A program made the position numbers and the translations under genes. The notes under the pieces are model-generated. The model saw only the letters and a program-made list of their open reading frames with translations. It ran no database searches and had not been told where the DNA came from. Positions 43,211 to 53,181 of a DNA stretch of 64,000 nucleotides are shown piece after piece. Every line of letters begins with the position of its first letter. The stretch's first letter is position 1. This DNA is from Marinomonas sp. CT5 (GTDB lineage: Bacteria; Pseudomonadota; Gammaproteobacteria; Pseudomonadales; Marinomonadaceae). The stretch is taken from the NCBI RefSeq assembly GCF_018336975.1, contig NZ_CP025572.1, positions 215,496 through 279,495 on the forward strand, in the 5' to 3' direction.

Positions 43211-45121
43211 TTAGTCATTGATTAACCAAAGAATATCCAGAGGCTCTATATGTTGTACAGAGGTGAGGTCGAGCAATTCATTATTGAGTAAGTTGCTCGC
43301 GCAATCTTGCCCAAAGTAATGGTTCAAGGTGTGGTTAAACGAAATGTGGTGCTCGCTCATGTTGGCAATGACTAAGAGAGTTTGATCCCCCATTTGTCTT
43401 TTGAAAGCAAATAGGTGTTCGTTGCCTAATGACATTAACTTGAATTCTTCAGCGGCAAAAATCGAATGGGCTTTGCGGATTTGAATCATCTCTCGGATCA
43501 GCTGAGCGATTTTGCCTTGTGGTGTGCTGTTATCTTCCGCCAGCGTGAAATCGGCTTTGGTGAGCTTCTTACGATGCACCCAACGGCTGTCTTCCACCTT
43601 AGTCGGATCATTTAAGTAATCGTCACTATTGAGCACGCCCAGATCATCACCTTGATACAGGAGCGGAATGCCAGGCATGGCGAAGTTAATGCCATTGAGG
43701 ACGCGAATGCGTTTGATAGCATGATCAAGTAATAGAGGATCCTTGGCGGCGATGGCGTTTTCCACACCCGCCAGAGACGCTAACGTACCACATACTCGGC
43801 AATCGCCATTGACTGGGTTTTCTTGAAAGGGCACACCCGCCGCAAAAGAACCTTCGAATTGTCCGGTATAAAACTGATTCAAAAAGCGACGGTGGCCAAT
43901 GCCATCAATACCAAGGCGATCTGAAATGGCATCATCCCACAGCCAACCAATGTCATCGTGGCAGCGAATGTAGTTGACCCAAGTGGTGTGCTGTGGAATT
44001 GCAAAACTGCGTTCAAGAGACTGATAAAGCAAATTGGTTTGGCGTGTCGCTAAGCTTTCCCACAACAAGGCCATCATCAGCGGGTTGTAAGACAAAGTGC
44101 ATTCATCGGCGCCAATGTATTTGTTTACTTCATCAGGGTGAACAATCGCTTCGGACTTAAATACCACTTGTGGTGCGGCGATATCCAAGCAGGCTTTGAA
44201 GGCTTTGATCAAGTTGTGCGCTTTGGGTAGATTCTCGCATACTGTGCCTTTCTCTTTCCAAACAAAGGCGAGGGCGTCCAGACGCAACACATCGCAGCCG
44301 TTTAAAATTAGGTGCAGCATTTCTTCCACCACGGCGACAAATACCGCGGGGTTGGCGTAGTTTAAATCCCATTGGAACGAGTTGAAGGTTGTCCACACAT
44401 GGCGATCTAATTCGGCTAAATAAGTAAAACTGCCGCGGCGAATTTGTGGGAATATTTCACGTACCGTTTGGTTGTATTCCGTGGCCTCTTTTTCGTCCAT
44501 GAAATAGTAGTAGTCTTGGAATTCTTGGTCGCCAGATTTGGCGGCTACGGCCCATCTGTGTTCGTCGGATGTGTGATTAAAAACAAAATCCAACACCATA
44601 CGAATGCCTTTTTTATGCAAGGCCGATGCTAAGTCTTTTAGGTCTTTGTTGGTGCCTAAATTCGGCGATACAGTACGGTAATCTGAAATCGCATAGCCGC
44701 CATCGCTGTTGCCTTCTGGGGATAAATAAAGCGGCATCAAATGCACATAATTCACGCCTAAAGACTCAAAATACGGGATCTTGTCGATCAGTGAACTGAG
44801 GTCGTCTGCTAACAAGTCGACATACACTGCGATACCGACATTTTTATTCGACTCGAACCAGAACTCGGACTTATCTTTTATTTGTGCAGGACGTTTTTTC
44901 TTTTGAAAATCAATAAAAGACTGCAATAACACCTTGAGATGGTAATGAAGGTCGAAGCACTGTCCATAAAGCGGAAAAAGTTGCTCAAAAAGAGGGGCAA
45001 ACCCTGTTTCGAAACGTTGAATGAATGTATTTTTTTGCTGAGGTGTTAGTAAGCTAAGGTCTAATTCGGATAACAGGCGTTGTTGTGTTTTTTGTGCTTC
45101 AAAAGCGAAATTCATGACCAT
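43211..45121 (-). CDS. Amylosucrase-like GH13 enzyme
   Basis: The protein has 636 residues, the length of Neisseria amylosucrase. GH13 motifs are 'DFVFNHTSDEH', nucleophile Asp in 'VLRLDALAFVWK', acid/base Glu in 'FKSEAIVHPDEV' and 'YIRCHDDIGW' with the transition-state Asp. Amylosucrase (GH13 subfamily 4) transfers glucose from sucrose to a glucan; a sucrose hydrolase of the same subfamily is possible. No signal peptide, so it is probably cytosolic. No sucrose-uptake gene adjoins it. Confidence 0.87.
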   Translation of the reverse strand: MVMNFAFEAQKTQQRLLSELDLSLLTPQQKNTFIQRFETGFAPLFEQLFPLYGQCFDLHYHLKVLLQSFIDFQKKKRPAQIKDKSEFWFESNKNVGIAVYVDLLADDLSSLIDKIPYFESLGVNYVHLMPLYLSPEGNSDGGYAISDYRTVSPNLGTNKDLKDLASALHKKGIRMVLDFVFNHTSDEHRWAVAAKSGDQEFQDYYYFMDEKEATEYNQTVREIFPQIRRGSFTYLAELDRHVWTTFNSFQWDLNYANPAVFVAVVEEMLHLILNGCDVLRLDALAFVWKEKGTVCENLPKAHNLIKAFKACLDIAAPQVVFKSEAIVHPDEVNKYIGADECTLSYNPLMMALLWESLATRQTNLLYQSLERSFAIPQHTTWVNYIRCHDDIGWLWDDAISDRLGIDGIGHRRFLNQFYTGQFEGSFAAGVPFQENPVNGDCRVCGTLASLAGVENAIAAKDPLLLDHAIKRIRVLNGINFAMPGIPLLYQGDDLGVLNSDDYLNDPTKVEDSRWVHRKKLTKADFTLAEDNSTPQGKIAQLIREMIQIRKAHSIFAAEEFKLMSLGNEHLFAFKRQMGDQTLLVIANMSEHHISFNHTLNHYFGQDCASNLLNNELLDLTSVQHIEPLDILWLIND

Positions 45122-45240
45122 TTTTTTTGCCTTGTAAGACGTGCTCGTGAAAAACGACGAGTTCTGATTATGGTTACCTAGCGCTTTAGGCTAAAAGTTT
45201 GGTTGGGAAAGTTCGCTTTAATAATAAGATCAGCGTACTT

Positions 45241-45260
45241 CGTTTTCCATGGAGAAAACG
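45241..45260. promoter_or_regulatory. Inverted repeat upstream of the amylosucrase gene
   Basis: CGTTTTC (45241-45247) and GAAAACG (45254-45260) flank CATGGA. It lies about 120 bases before the gene start and could be an operator; no binding protein is implied by neighbours. Confidence 0.3.
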
Positions 45261-45310
45261 TAGCCTAAGGGATATGGCGGGTCAATATGGCGGCTTTCTA
45301 AATACTGACT

Positions 45311-45343
45311 TAATTTCCGCGAAGCATGGCTTCGCGGAAATTA
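45311..45343 (-). terminator. Hairpin downstream of the DUF3750 gene
   Basis: A perfect 15-base stem (TAATTTCCGCGAAGC at 45311-45325 and its complement at 45329-45343) closes a 3-base loop. Confidence 0.75.
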
Positions 45344-45350
45344 ATAGGAG

Positions 45351-45887
45351 TTAGTTGTCAGCATAACCGCTGCCGATGGCTCTGAATGGCATATCCAAGT
45401 TCAACTCAGGTACTTGTATGCCAATCCACTCGGGGAAGGTGTTGCTGTTTGGCCCTGGGAAGACGGTGTATTCGTTGGCCCAAGGGTAGCGTTTCACAGC
45501 GTCATTAATTTTCGGGATTAAGGCTTCCGCTTTGGGGCCAATAATCGACAGCACTTTTTCTGGTTTCGCGCCAAACCAATAGCGGTCCGGCGTGGTGGTG
45601 GTATATTGCGATAAAGCAGGCAGGCCGCGTTTTACTCGCCAGCCGACGACTTCATGCACTGTATACTCACTGGCATTTTTTTCTTTAGTGGCGATCCAAG
45701 TGTGAACGGCAAACCAACCACGCCAACTGAAGGCATCAGCGGCATAAAATTCGATCACGGCGTTTTTTTCTGTTTCGGGTGATGGGGCAATGCCAGCGGG
45801 TTCTCGGCTTGCCGTGCGCCAGCTGTCGTTGGAAGAGCAAGCGCTTAAAAAGAGGGTGATGAAAAGGAGTCCTAGATATTTAACCAT
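45351..45887 (-). CDS. DUF3750-family lipoprotein
   Basis: This 178-residue protein has a lipoprotein signal (LLFITLFLSAC, lipobox LSAC with Cys17). The mature part is typical of DUF3750: 'FYAADAFSWRGWFAVHTWIATK', 'HEVVGWRVKRGLPAL' and a C-terminal 'FPEWIGIQVPELNLDMPFRAIGSGYA'. The family's function is unknown. It probably sits in the envelope. A strong hairpin follows. Confidence 0.85.
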   Translation of the reverse strand: MVKYLGLLFITLFLSACSSNDSWRTASREPAGIAPSPETEKNAVIEFYAADAFSWRGWFAVHTWIATKEKNASEYTVHEVVGWRVKRGLPALSQYTTTTPDRYWFGAKPEKVLSIIGPKAEALIPKINDAVKRYPWANEYTVFPGPNSNTFPEWIGIQVPELNLDMPFRAIGSGYADN

Positions 45888-46017
45888 GCTTTGTCCTTAT
45901 GCTGTTATCGATGTTGTACTTCAATAACATACGCAAGCTCTAGTACTTTTGGCTCATGATTTCTTGTTTAGATAGTCTGTTTTCATGCTTTTTGCTAAGT
46001 TCAAATAATGAACAAAA

Positions 46018-46041
46018 AAAACGCCAGCAGGCTGGCGTTTT
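46018..46041 (-). terminator. Terminator after the nitroreductase gene
   Basis: AAAACGCCAGC (46018-46028) and GCTGGCGTTTT (46031-46041) form a tight stem with T tails on both strands. Confidence 0.85.
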
Positions 46042-46069
46042 ATCTTTGTTGACTCAATGAGGCGGCAAA

Positions 46070-46708
46070 TTAGTTCATTTCAATAACAAAGTCGTCTTTC
46101 GCACGACGGACTTTTTTCAGATCTTTCAACCAGTCACCTTCTTCTGCACGGTAACCCAAAGGAAGCAGAATAACCGAACGAAGGCCGCGTTCAGTTAGAC
46201 CCAGAATTTCGTCTACTTTGGCAGGGTCGAAACCTTCCATTGGTGTGCTGTCCACACCTTCTTCCGCAGCGGCAATCAGTGCTGTGCCAAGACCTATGTA
46301 TGCTTGGCGGGCGGCGTGCTGGTAATTCACTTCCGCATCACGTGGAGGGTAAGCCCCTAGAATCATTTGACGGTAATTTTCCCAGCCTTCATTTTTAAAG
46401 CCGCGTTCGTCGTTCACTAGGTCGAACATCTTGTTAATGCGTTCTTCTGTGTAATTGTCCCATGCAGCAAACACTAGAAGGTGAGAACCGTCGGTAATTT
46501 GTGCTTGGTTCCAAGCATGAGGCACGATGGCTTCACGCAGTGCTTTATTTTTAACGACGATCACTTCGTATGGCTGGAGGCCGCTTGATGTTGCCGTTAG
46601 ACGAATGGCTTCTAAAATTCGATCGACTTTTTCTTGCTCAACGGCTTTGCTTGGATCCATTTTTTTAGTGGCATAACGCCAGTTCAGTTTATCAATTAAA
46701 TTCGACAT
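46070..46708 (-). CDS. NAD(P)H-dependent nitroreductase (NfsB-like)
   Basis: The 212-residue flavoprotein has nitroreductase-family traits: 'NWRYATKKMDPSK' with the FMN-contacting N terminus, 'LTATSSGLQPYEVIVVKN', 'AAAEEGVDSTPMEGFDPAKV' and a C-terminal 'PLGYRAEEGDW'. It reduces quinones or nitro compounds using an FMN cofactor. It is a single gene with its own terminator. Confidence 0.9.
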   Translation of the reverse strand: MSNLIDKLNWRYATKKMDPSKAVEQEKVDRILEAIRLTATSSGLQPYEVIVVKNKALREAIVPHAWNQAQITDGSHLLVFAAWDNYTEERINKMFDLVNDERGFKNEGWENYRQMILGAYPPRDAEVNYQHAARQAYIGLGTALIAAAEEGVDSTPMEGFDPAKVDEILGLTERGLRSVILLPLGYRAEEGDWLKDLKKVRRAKDDFVIEMN

Positions 46709-46903
46709 TTGAATTCCTTGTAAGGTTTATGTATGCAGGCAATATGGGGCTAATTTTGTTTTAGTACAAGTGGTGCTTTTAGTAGGAAATGAGGAAGTTG
46801 AATGATCGGTTAAATGTTAGGTTTGGTTGATATATTGCAATAATATCGGCCATCATGCCCTAAAATGGTTCATTTTTAAGTTGGGATGCAGTAAGGTGCG
46901 CCT

Positions 46904-48151
46904 TTGAAAATTTCAATGGACCCCCTTCTAATGACATTTGTTCAAAAACCCTCTTTGTTTCAGCGTTATCTTCGCGGTGGTTTGGTACTGCAAATTGCCG
47001 TTGGTATCCTTTTCGGTGTTGTTCTGGCCTATGTTTCGCCTAACATTGCTATGTCTACCAGCTTGCTTGGCGACTTTTTTGTCAAAGCCCTAAAAGCCAT
47101 TGCTCCTATTTTGGTATTTTTGTTGGTGATGGCCTCCATTGCGAATCATCAACAAGCACAACAAACGCATATCCGCCCGGTGATTGTGCTTTATATTGCG
47201 GGCACTTTTGTCGCGGCTTTGACGGCTGTGGCATTCAGTTTTGTCTTTCCGACGCAATTAAACTTAGTGTCTCCTGATTTAAGTAAAAGCGCGCCTCAGG
47301 GGATTGGCGAAGTCTTGCATACCTTGGTGTTTAAAATTGTCGATAATCCAGTCAATGCGCTAGTGCAAGGCAACTATGTTGGTATTTTAACTTGGGCGAT
47401 TGGTTTTGGACTGGGATTACGTCGTGCCTCTGAATCGACTAAATTGGCATTGCAGCATATATCGAACAGTGTGACGGGAATGGTGTCTTTTATTATTCGC
47501 TTGGCACCGTTCGGTATTTTGGGTCTGGTTGCCAGCACCATTGCTTCTACTGGTTTTGATACTTTGTTTGGTTATTCACATTTGTTGGCGGTGTTGGTCG
47601 GGGCTATGTTGTTTATTGCCTTGGTAACAAACCCGCTTTTAGTCTTTTGGAAAATTCGTCGTAATCCGTACCCATTGGTCTTTAAGTGTCTAAGAGAAAG
47701 TGGTGTGACGGCATTTTTTACTCGCAGTTCCGCTGCTAACATTCCGGTGAATATGGATCTTTGTAAGCGCTTAGAGTTAGACAAAGACACTTACTCTGTG
47801 TCTATACCGCTTGGTGCGACCATCAACATGGCTGGTGCCGCGATTACCATCACCGTGTTAACACTGGCAACAGTGAATACCTTAGGCATTACGTTGGATT
47901 TTGGTACGGCTCTGTTGTTGAGCATCATTGCCGCTGTGTCGGCGTGCGGTGCATCTGGTGTGGCAGGTGGTTCTTTACTGTTAATTCCTTTGGCATGCAG
48001 TTTGTTTAATATTCCCAATGAAGTCGCTATGCAAGTAGTCGCGGTTGGTTTCATTATTGGTGTATTACAGGACTCTGCTGAGACGGCTCTGAACAGCTCG
48101 ACTGATGTGCTGTTTACGGCGGCGGCTTGTCTTTCGAAAGACAGTAATTAG
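46904..48151 (+). CDS. sstT: Serine/threonine:sodium symporter SstT
   Basis: The 415-residue DAACS transporter closely follows SstT: '[29 protein letters not shown]', '[20 protein letters not shown]', '[18 protein letters not shown]' and '[23 protein letters not shown]'. It takes up serine and threonine with sodium. The TTG at 46904 is favoured because AAGG at 46893-46896 is 7 bases away; the ATG at 46916 is further than usual. A terminator follows. Confidence 0.95.
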   Translation: MKISMDPLLMTFVQKPSLFQRYLRGGLVLQIAVGILFGVVLAYVSPNIAMSTSLLGDFFVKALKAIAPILVFLLVMASIANHQQAQQTHIRPVIVLYIAGTFVAALTAVAFSFVFPTQLNLVSPDLSKSAPQGIGEVLHTLVFKIVDNPVNALVQGNYVGILTWAIGFGLGLRRASESTKLALQHISNSVTGMVSFIIRLAPFGILGLVASTIASTGFDTLFGYSHLLAVLVGAMLFIALVTNPLLVFWKIRRNPYPLVFKCLRESGVTAFFTRSSAANIPVNMDLCKRLELDKDTYSVSIPLGATINMAGAAITITVLTLATVNTLGITLDFGTALLLSIIAAVSACGASGVAGGSLLLIPLACSLFNIPNEVAMQVVAVGFIIGVLQDSAETALNSSTDVLFTAAACLSKDSN

Positions 48152-48176
48152 CTCATCATAATTAAGTGAAAAATAA

Positions 48177-48201
48177 GGGAAGCATTTAGCTTTCCTTTTT
48201 T
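48177..48201 (+). terminator. Rho-independent terminator after sstT
   Basis: GGGAAGC (48177-48183) pairs with GCTTTCC (48189-48195) with one G-T pair, then a run of T. Confidence 0.8.
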
Positions 48202-48307
48202 ATCCCCATGATTCGCTCGCCAAACGACGCTTTTAGCGTTTAAATTGGGTAACCAATTTATCAAAGTGGCTGTCGTGCAGGACGCTGAATAATGGAAGGA
48301 GTTTGTA

Positions 48308-49564
48308 TTGAGTAGAACATTTCGATCCTTATCTAATCCGAACTATCGTCTTTGGTTCGGCGGAGCCGCGGTTTCTAATATTGGTACTTGGTTACAACGC
48401 ACAGCGCAAGATTGGCTGGTTATCGCAGAACTATCCGATAAAAATGCGTCGGCGGTGGGGCTGGTGGTTTTCTTACAGTTTGCGCCACAAATTCTTTTAT
48501 TGCCGATTACTGGTTGGACGGCAGACCGCATGGATCGCCGTAAATTGCTTTTTATTACTCAGAGTCTGATGGCTACGCTGGCTTTGGTATTAGGCTTATT
48601 GGTGTTGAGTGGCAGTGTTGTGCTTTGGCAGGTGTATGCGTGTGCTTTTGCCTTGGGTTGTGTCGCGGCCTTTGATGCGCCTGCGCGCCATGCCTTTGTG
48701 TCTGATATCGTCAGTGAAAAAGAATTATCCAACGCCGTTGGCCTAAACTCTGTGTCATTTAATTCTGCACGCCTGATTGGCCCAGCCATCGCGGGTTTGT
48801 TGATCGCTCTGATCGGGTCCGGTTGGGTGTTCATGATTAATGTTCTGTCGTTTATTCCCTTGCTCATGGCACTTCATTTATTCAAGAAAACTTTGCCAAG
48901 GGCGGCCACAGAGAGCACTACCACTACAGGCAAAAGTAAAAACGGACCGGATATGGCTAAGTTCTTAGATGGCTTTCGTTATATTTGGCAGCATCGTGAA
49001 ATGGCGGTGATATTGGTGATGTCTTTCCTCATTTGCAGTTTAGGGATGAACTTTTCTGTGTATTTGTCGGCCATGACAGTGCATGTTTTTCAGGGGCAAG
49101 CGGATCAATATGGTTTCTTAATTTCTATGATGGCCATTGGCTCTATTACGGGCGCTATGGTGACGGCTAGCCGCCGTTCTTCTCCGTCATTCCGCTTTAT
49201 GATTTATGTTGCCGCAGCGTTTTCTGTGAGCTGCTTTTTTGTTGCGATTAGTACGTCGTTTTGGATGTTTTGTACCTTGCTTGTTCTACTCGGTCTTAGC
49301 TTGCAGTTGTTTACAACCTCGACCATATCTTACATGCAGGTGGCAACAGAAAAGCTTTATCGTGGTCGGGTGATGGCGGTTGTGTTAGCCATCGCGCTGG
49401 GAAGTACGGCGTTAGGCGCTCCCGTAGTGGGTTGGATCGCCGATACGCTTGGCGCTCGATGGTCGATTGGAATGGGAAGTTTATCTGGCGCTGCGGCAGC
49501 ATTCTTAGGCTTTTGGTTTTTACGGCGTCAGGCCCACACTTTAGTGAAGGACAAAACGCTTTAG
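48308..49564 (+). CDS. MFS transporter, EntS/DHA3 type
   Basis: The 418-residue protein has twelve membrane spans and the DHA3-type opening 'NYRLWFGGAAVSNIGTWLQRTAQDWLV', plus 'GWTADRMDRRKLL', the MFS loop 2-3 motif, and 'FDAPARHAFVSDIV'. Members export siderophores or drugs. TTG at 48308 is preceded by GGAAGGAG at good spacing. It is monocistronic, so the substrate is open. Confidence 0.88.
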   Translation: MSRTFRSLSNPNYRLWFGGAAVSNIGTWLQRTAQDWLVIAELSDKNASAVGLVVFLQFAPQILLLPITGWTADRMDRRKLLFITQSLMATLALVLGLLVLSGSVVLWQVYACAFALGCVAAFDAPARHAFVSDIVSEKELSNAVGLNSVSFNSARLIGPAIAGLLIALIGSGWVFMINVLSFIPLLMALHLFKKTLPRAATESTTTTGKSKNGPDMAKFLDGFRYIWQHREMAVILVMSFLICSLGMNFSVYLSAMTVHVFQGQADQYGFLISMMAIGSITGAMVTASRRSSPSFRFMIYVAAAFSVSCFFVAISTSFWMFCTLLVLLGLSLQLFTTSTISYMQVATEKLYRGRVMAVVLAIALGSTALGAPVVGWIADTLGARWSIGMGSLSGAAAAFLGFWFLRRQAHTLVKDKTL

Positions 49565-49666
49565 CGGTCGTTTATCCTGAATAATTAGTGTACTTTTTGA
49601 TTAAGCGTATGAACAAAAGTTAGGGCTTGCTTTGACATAATTCTAAAAATATTGATGGAGAAAACT

Positions 49667-50185
49667 ATGACACAACATCTTGTATTGAGCTTTATCGGAG
49701 ATGATCGTCCCGGTCTTGTTGAGCGTTTGTCCGATACTATCTCTCGTCATCATGGCAATTGGTTAGAAAGCCGTATGGCACATTTAGCCGATAAGTTTGC
49801 CGGCATTTTGACGTTGTCTGTGCCGTTGGAGCATCAGCAAGCATTGGTTAATGCCTTACGGAATTTCGAAGAATTAGGGTTACATGTCACGGTAGAGTTG
49901 GCGAATCTGCATGACGCGAAAGGCTCGACCTTAGCCTTGTCTGTTGTAGGTAATGATCGTCCAGGTATTGTTAAAGAAGTATCACAAGTGCTGCATTCTT
50001 TGATGGTGAATGTTAAAGAACTCACTACTACATGCGAACCGGCGCCGATGAGTTCCGATATGCTGTTTAAAACAGAGATGGTATTAGTGGTGCCAAATGA
50101 CTTGCCTTTGTCAGAATTGGAAACCTCACTAGAAAAAATCAGCAGTGATTTAATGGTAGAGCTGTCGGTTAAACAGTTTGCCTAA
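49667..50185 (+). CDS. GcvR-like double-ACT-domain regulator
   Basis: The protein has 172 residues from the ATG at 49667, which has GGAG 6 bases away. Two ACT domains are visible: 'LSFIGDDRPGLVERLSDTI' at about 5-23 and 'LSVVGNDRPGIVKEVSQVL' at about 90-108. This matches the glycine cleavage system repressor family, where the protein binds glycine and antagonises GcvA. No gcvA or gcv operon is nearby. It may have another amino-acid sensing role. Confidence 0.85.
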   Translation: MTQHLVLSFIGDDRPGLVERLSDTISRHHGNWLESRMAHLADKFAGILTLSVPLEHQQALVNALRNFEELGLHVTVELANLHDAKGSTLALSVVGNDRPGIVKEVSQVLHSLMVNVKELTTTCEPAPMSSDMLFKTEMVLVVPNDLPLSELETSLEKISSDLMVELSVKQFA

Positions 50186-50213
50186 TAATGGTACAGATTA
50201 ACCGGCGATAGCA

Positions 50214-51779
50214 TCAGAGCGATTCTATATTGTCCAAGCACCATTCAGCTCTTTGTAGGACGGCGCGCTTTTGTGCGTCGTCTTGTTTGTCCCAATTACC
50301 ATAAATCATACCGATGCGATGGTTTTTGGTTAAACGTTTTCTATGTTTCACCATAAAATGCCAATACAAACTATTAAGAGGACAAGCATCGTCGCTGGTT
50401 TTTTCTTTGACTTTGTAGTGGCAGTCACCGCAATAATCACTCATTTTATGCATGTAACTGCCACTGGCCGCATAGGGTTTAGAGGCCACCCAGCCGCCAT
50501 CGGCAAATTGACTCATGCCACGGGTATTAGGCAATTCTACCCATTCCAAGGCATCGACATAAATGCCCAAATACCACTCATCAACTTGTAGCGGCTGTAT
50601 TTCAGTTAATAAGCAAAAGTTGCCTGTCACCATTAGACGTTGAATATGGTGGGCATAAGCGTAATCGAGAGATTGCACAATGGCACTGGCAAGGCATTTC
50701 ATCTTGGTTTGCCCATTCCAGAAATAACTTGGTAAATCTCGCTCGGCGTTTAGGGCATTTTGTTGTTGGTAGTCCGGCATATTGATCCAATACATGCCAC
50801 GCACATATTCTCGCCAACCAAGAATTTGTCGAACAAAGCCTTCGATTTGAGCAATATCGATGTGGTTGTTTTCTTGGTAAGCCGTAATAGCGGCTTTAAT
50901 CACATGTTTTGGACTGATCAATTTCACATTGAGAGCAAACGATAAACGTGAATGATACAAACTCCAGTTGTGCGGTGTTTGATCCGTCATGGCATCTTGA
51001 AAACGGCCGAAATTTGGCAGTAAATGCTCACAGAAAAAGGCTAACAAATCCAACGCATCTTGGCTTGTCACCGGCCAAAGTAAGTGAGACTTGGCTTTGC
51101 CGATCGAAGAAATGTTATGGCGCTGAAGGCGTTTCAATATATGTGTTACATCATGTTGGAAGCATAAAGGCGCTGGAATGTCGTCTAGATCTTTCGTTTT
51201 GAGTTTATGGCGATTGGCTATGTCGTAGTTCCATTGACCGCCTTCTGGTTGTCTTTCATCAGCCATTAAAATATTAAAACGCTGGCGCATCTTACGATAG
51301 AAATGTTCCATCCGTACGGTACTTTTAGCCTGAAAGAAGTTGGGAATTTCGTTGAAAGGCAATAAAAAATGCTCACTGTCTACCATGTTAAATGTGGGTT
51401 TTGAATGGCTGGTGAGTAGCTCATGATATTGCTGTAATACTCTGTATTCATCAGGGCGTTGCAGTTCTATACCGTCAATTTGATGTTGCTCTGCAAGACT
51501 CAATATTACATCTGCAAGGCTTTGTCCTGTCGTATCATCTAGTGTGAGGTAACATACTTGATGACCATTTTCCTTAAGGGCGCTGGAAAAACGTTCCATG
51601 GCAAGAAAAAACGCACAAAGTTTTTGGCTGTGATGTGTCGTATAAGTCGCTTCTGAGTGGAGTTCAGCGATCAGGTAAAGGACGCCGTCATCTTGTGTTT
51701 TAAACCAAGAATGTGCGGAATTAAGTTGATCACCAAGAATGACGCGTAGAGTGTGATATTCCAGTTGATTATGTTTCAT
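50214..51779 (-). CDS. FeS-cluster bacterial cryptochrome/photolyase (FeS-BCP, PhrB/CryB-like)
   Basis: The 521-residue protein starts like the FeS-BCP family ('LRVILGDQLNSAHSW') and ends with the iron-sulfur cysteines in 'MSDYCGDCHYKV' and 'DDACPLNSLYWHF', with another Cys expected near 'NFCLLTEIQP'. PhrB-type members repair (6-4) photoproducts using FAD and a lumazine antenna. The start overlaps the stop of the Cry-DASH gene by 4 bases, so the two are coupled. Confidence 0.92.
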   Translation of the reverse strand: MKHNQLEYHTLRVILGDQLNSAHSWFKTQDDGVLYLIAELHSEATYTTHHSQKLCAFFLAMERFSSALKENGHQVCYLTLDDTTGQSLADVILSLAEQHQIDGIELQRPDEYRVLQQYHELLTSHSKPTFNMVDSEHFLLPFNEIPNFFQAKSTVRMEHFYRKMRQRFNILMADERQPEGGQWNYDIANRHKLKTKDLDDIPAPLCFQHDVTHILKRLQRHNISSIGKAKSHLLWPVTSQDALDLLAFFCEHLLPNFGRFQDAMTDQTPHNWSLYHSRLSFALNVKLISPKHVIKAAITAYQENNHIDIAQIEGFVRQILGWREYVRGMYWINMPDYQQQNALNAERDLPSYFWNGQTKMKCLASAIVQSLDYAYAHHIQRLMVTGNFCLLTEIQPLQVDEWYLGIYVDALEWVELPNTRGMSQFADGGWVASKPYAASGSYMHKMSDYCGDCHYKVKEKTSDDACPLNSLYWHFMVKHRKRLTKNHRIGMIYGNWDKQDDAQKRAVLQRAEWCLDNIESL

Positions 51780-53107
51780 GGTTTAGGGCTTGAGGTTGGA
51801 TAAATTGGCCAATCAGCGGCATCGACGGAATCCAGTTGTTCATCAAAAATCTGACCTTGCCATTTGTCGATGAATAGATGTTTAGGGTCATATTGCTCCG
51901 TTTGTCTTTCCAAATTGAAATGACGGCCGCCTCTTGGGTCAGCACCTACGCCTGCTATGTATTGCCAGTTGCCCCAATTCGAGCCAACATTGTAATCGAT
52001 AAGTTGTTCCTCAAAGTAGGCGGCGCCATAACGCCAATCGATACCTAGTTCGTAAATTAAACAACTAGCAACAATCTGACGGCCACGGTTACTCATGAAC
52101 CCAGTGTGGTTGAGTTGCTTCATACAGGCGTTTACTAATGGGTAAGGTGTATTGCCTTGGCTCCATTTGCGAAAACGCTCAGCGTAATAACTGCTTTGGA
52201 TGTACTTACCAGTTAAGCCGCCAGGCAAAAAAAGTTGTTTGCCGTAACAAGTCGCGTACCAGTGAAAGTATTCACGCCACAGCAATTCAAAATAGATCCA
52301 ATACGTAGAGTCATTAGCGCCATGATCGCGTTCATAAACATCAATACTGGCTTTGATTTGTCGAGCGGACAAGCTACCTTGCGCCAACCAAGGAGAGAAC
52401 TTAGTGGAGTTTTCCCAACCCTCTAGCTGATTGCGAGTTTCTTTGTAATAACTTGGTAGGTCTGTGGAAAAATAATCGCTGAGTTGATCTATTGCTGCTT
52501 GTTCTCCACCTGTAAATGCACTCTCGTTCTCTATACGCTTTTTTGACCAAGGCATGATGCGTTGAATGTTGAAAGCTGGTGCTGGTGGTAGTTTTTGTAA
52601 TGCCGGTAACGGAGCAAAAACGTCTAGGTTTTCGACTAAGCGACGGAACTTTGAAAATGAGTCTGGGAGCTGTGAGACATCAAAGGGCAGCTCAGACGGC
52701 GCAAATAAACTCAGGCCGTGATCCAAGTGAATGCGTACATCAGGAAATTGATTTGCTATGTGCTTAAGCGTTTGTTGCTCGTCCCAACCACCATGATGGT
52801 TGCGATAAAGGTGGGATATGGGAACTTCGTTGAGCATCAAATTTAAACTGGAGGCCGCATCCATAGTACTAATAAATAAGGTTTGCTTTAAACGCTGCAA
52901 CTGTATAGCTAGGTCTTGTAGACCTTGCTCTAAAAAGCACCGTCGATTGTTGGACATACCTTGTGTTGAATAACGGCTTGGGCGGTTATTATGCGGCTCA
53001 TCACAATAAAGACAGACAAGATAATCCACCTCTTGTGTCGCTCTCCATAGCATGTTTTGATCTGCACAACGCAAATCATCGCCAAACCACACAAGTCCTA
53101 ACTTCAT
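51776..53107 (-). CDS. DASH-type cryptochrome (Cry-DASH)
   Basis: This 443-residue protein has an N-terminal photolyase antenna domain ('LGLVWFGDDLRCADQNML') and the FAD domain with 'TKFSPWLAQGSLSARQI', 'FMSNRGRQIVASCL' and 'NVGSNWGNWQYIAGVGADPR'. The last of these is diagnostic for DASH. Cry-DASH proteins repair cyclobutane dimers in single-stranded DNA and may sense blue light. It is the first gene of a two-gene unit with the FeS photolyase. The broken DUF2256 gene at 2491 belongs to a family often tied to such genes. Confidence 0.93.
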   Translation of the reverse strand: MKLGLVWFGDDLRCADQNMLWRATQEVDYLVCLYCDEPHNNRPSRYSTQGMSNNRRCFLEQGLQDLAIQLQRLKQTLFISTMDAASSLNLMLNEVPISHLYRNHHGGWDEQQTLKHIANQFPDVRIHLDHGLSLFAPSELPFDVSQLPDSFSKFRRLVENLDVFAPLPALQKLPPAPAFNIQRIMPWSKKRIENESAFTGGEQAAIDQLSDYFSTDLPSYYKETRNQLEGWENSTKFSPWLAQGSLSARQIKASIDVYERDHGANDSTYWIYFELLWREYFHWYATCYGKQLFLPGGLTGKYIQSSYYAERFRKWSQGNTPYPLVNACMKQLNHTGFMSNRGRQIVASCLIYELGIDWRYGAAYFEEQLIDYNVGSNWGNWQYIAGVGADPRGGRHFNLERQTEQYDPKHLFIDKWQGQIFDEQLDSVDAADWPIYPTSSPKP

Positions 53108-53181
53108 CGCCCTACTCCTTCGTCATCCGCACTGTCTATCTCTAGACTTTAGTACGTTTTACTGGGAAATTTGGATTGATT

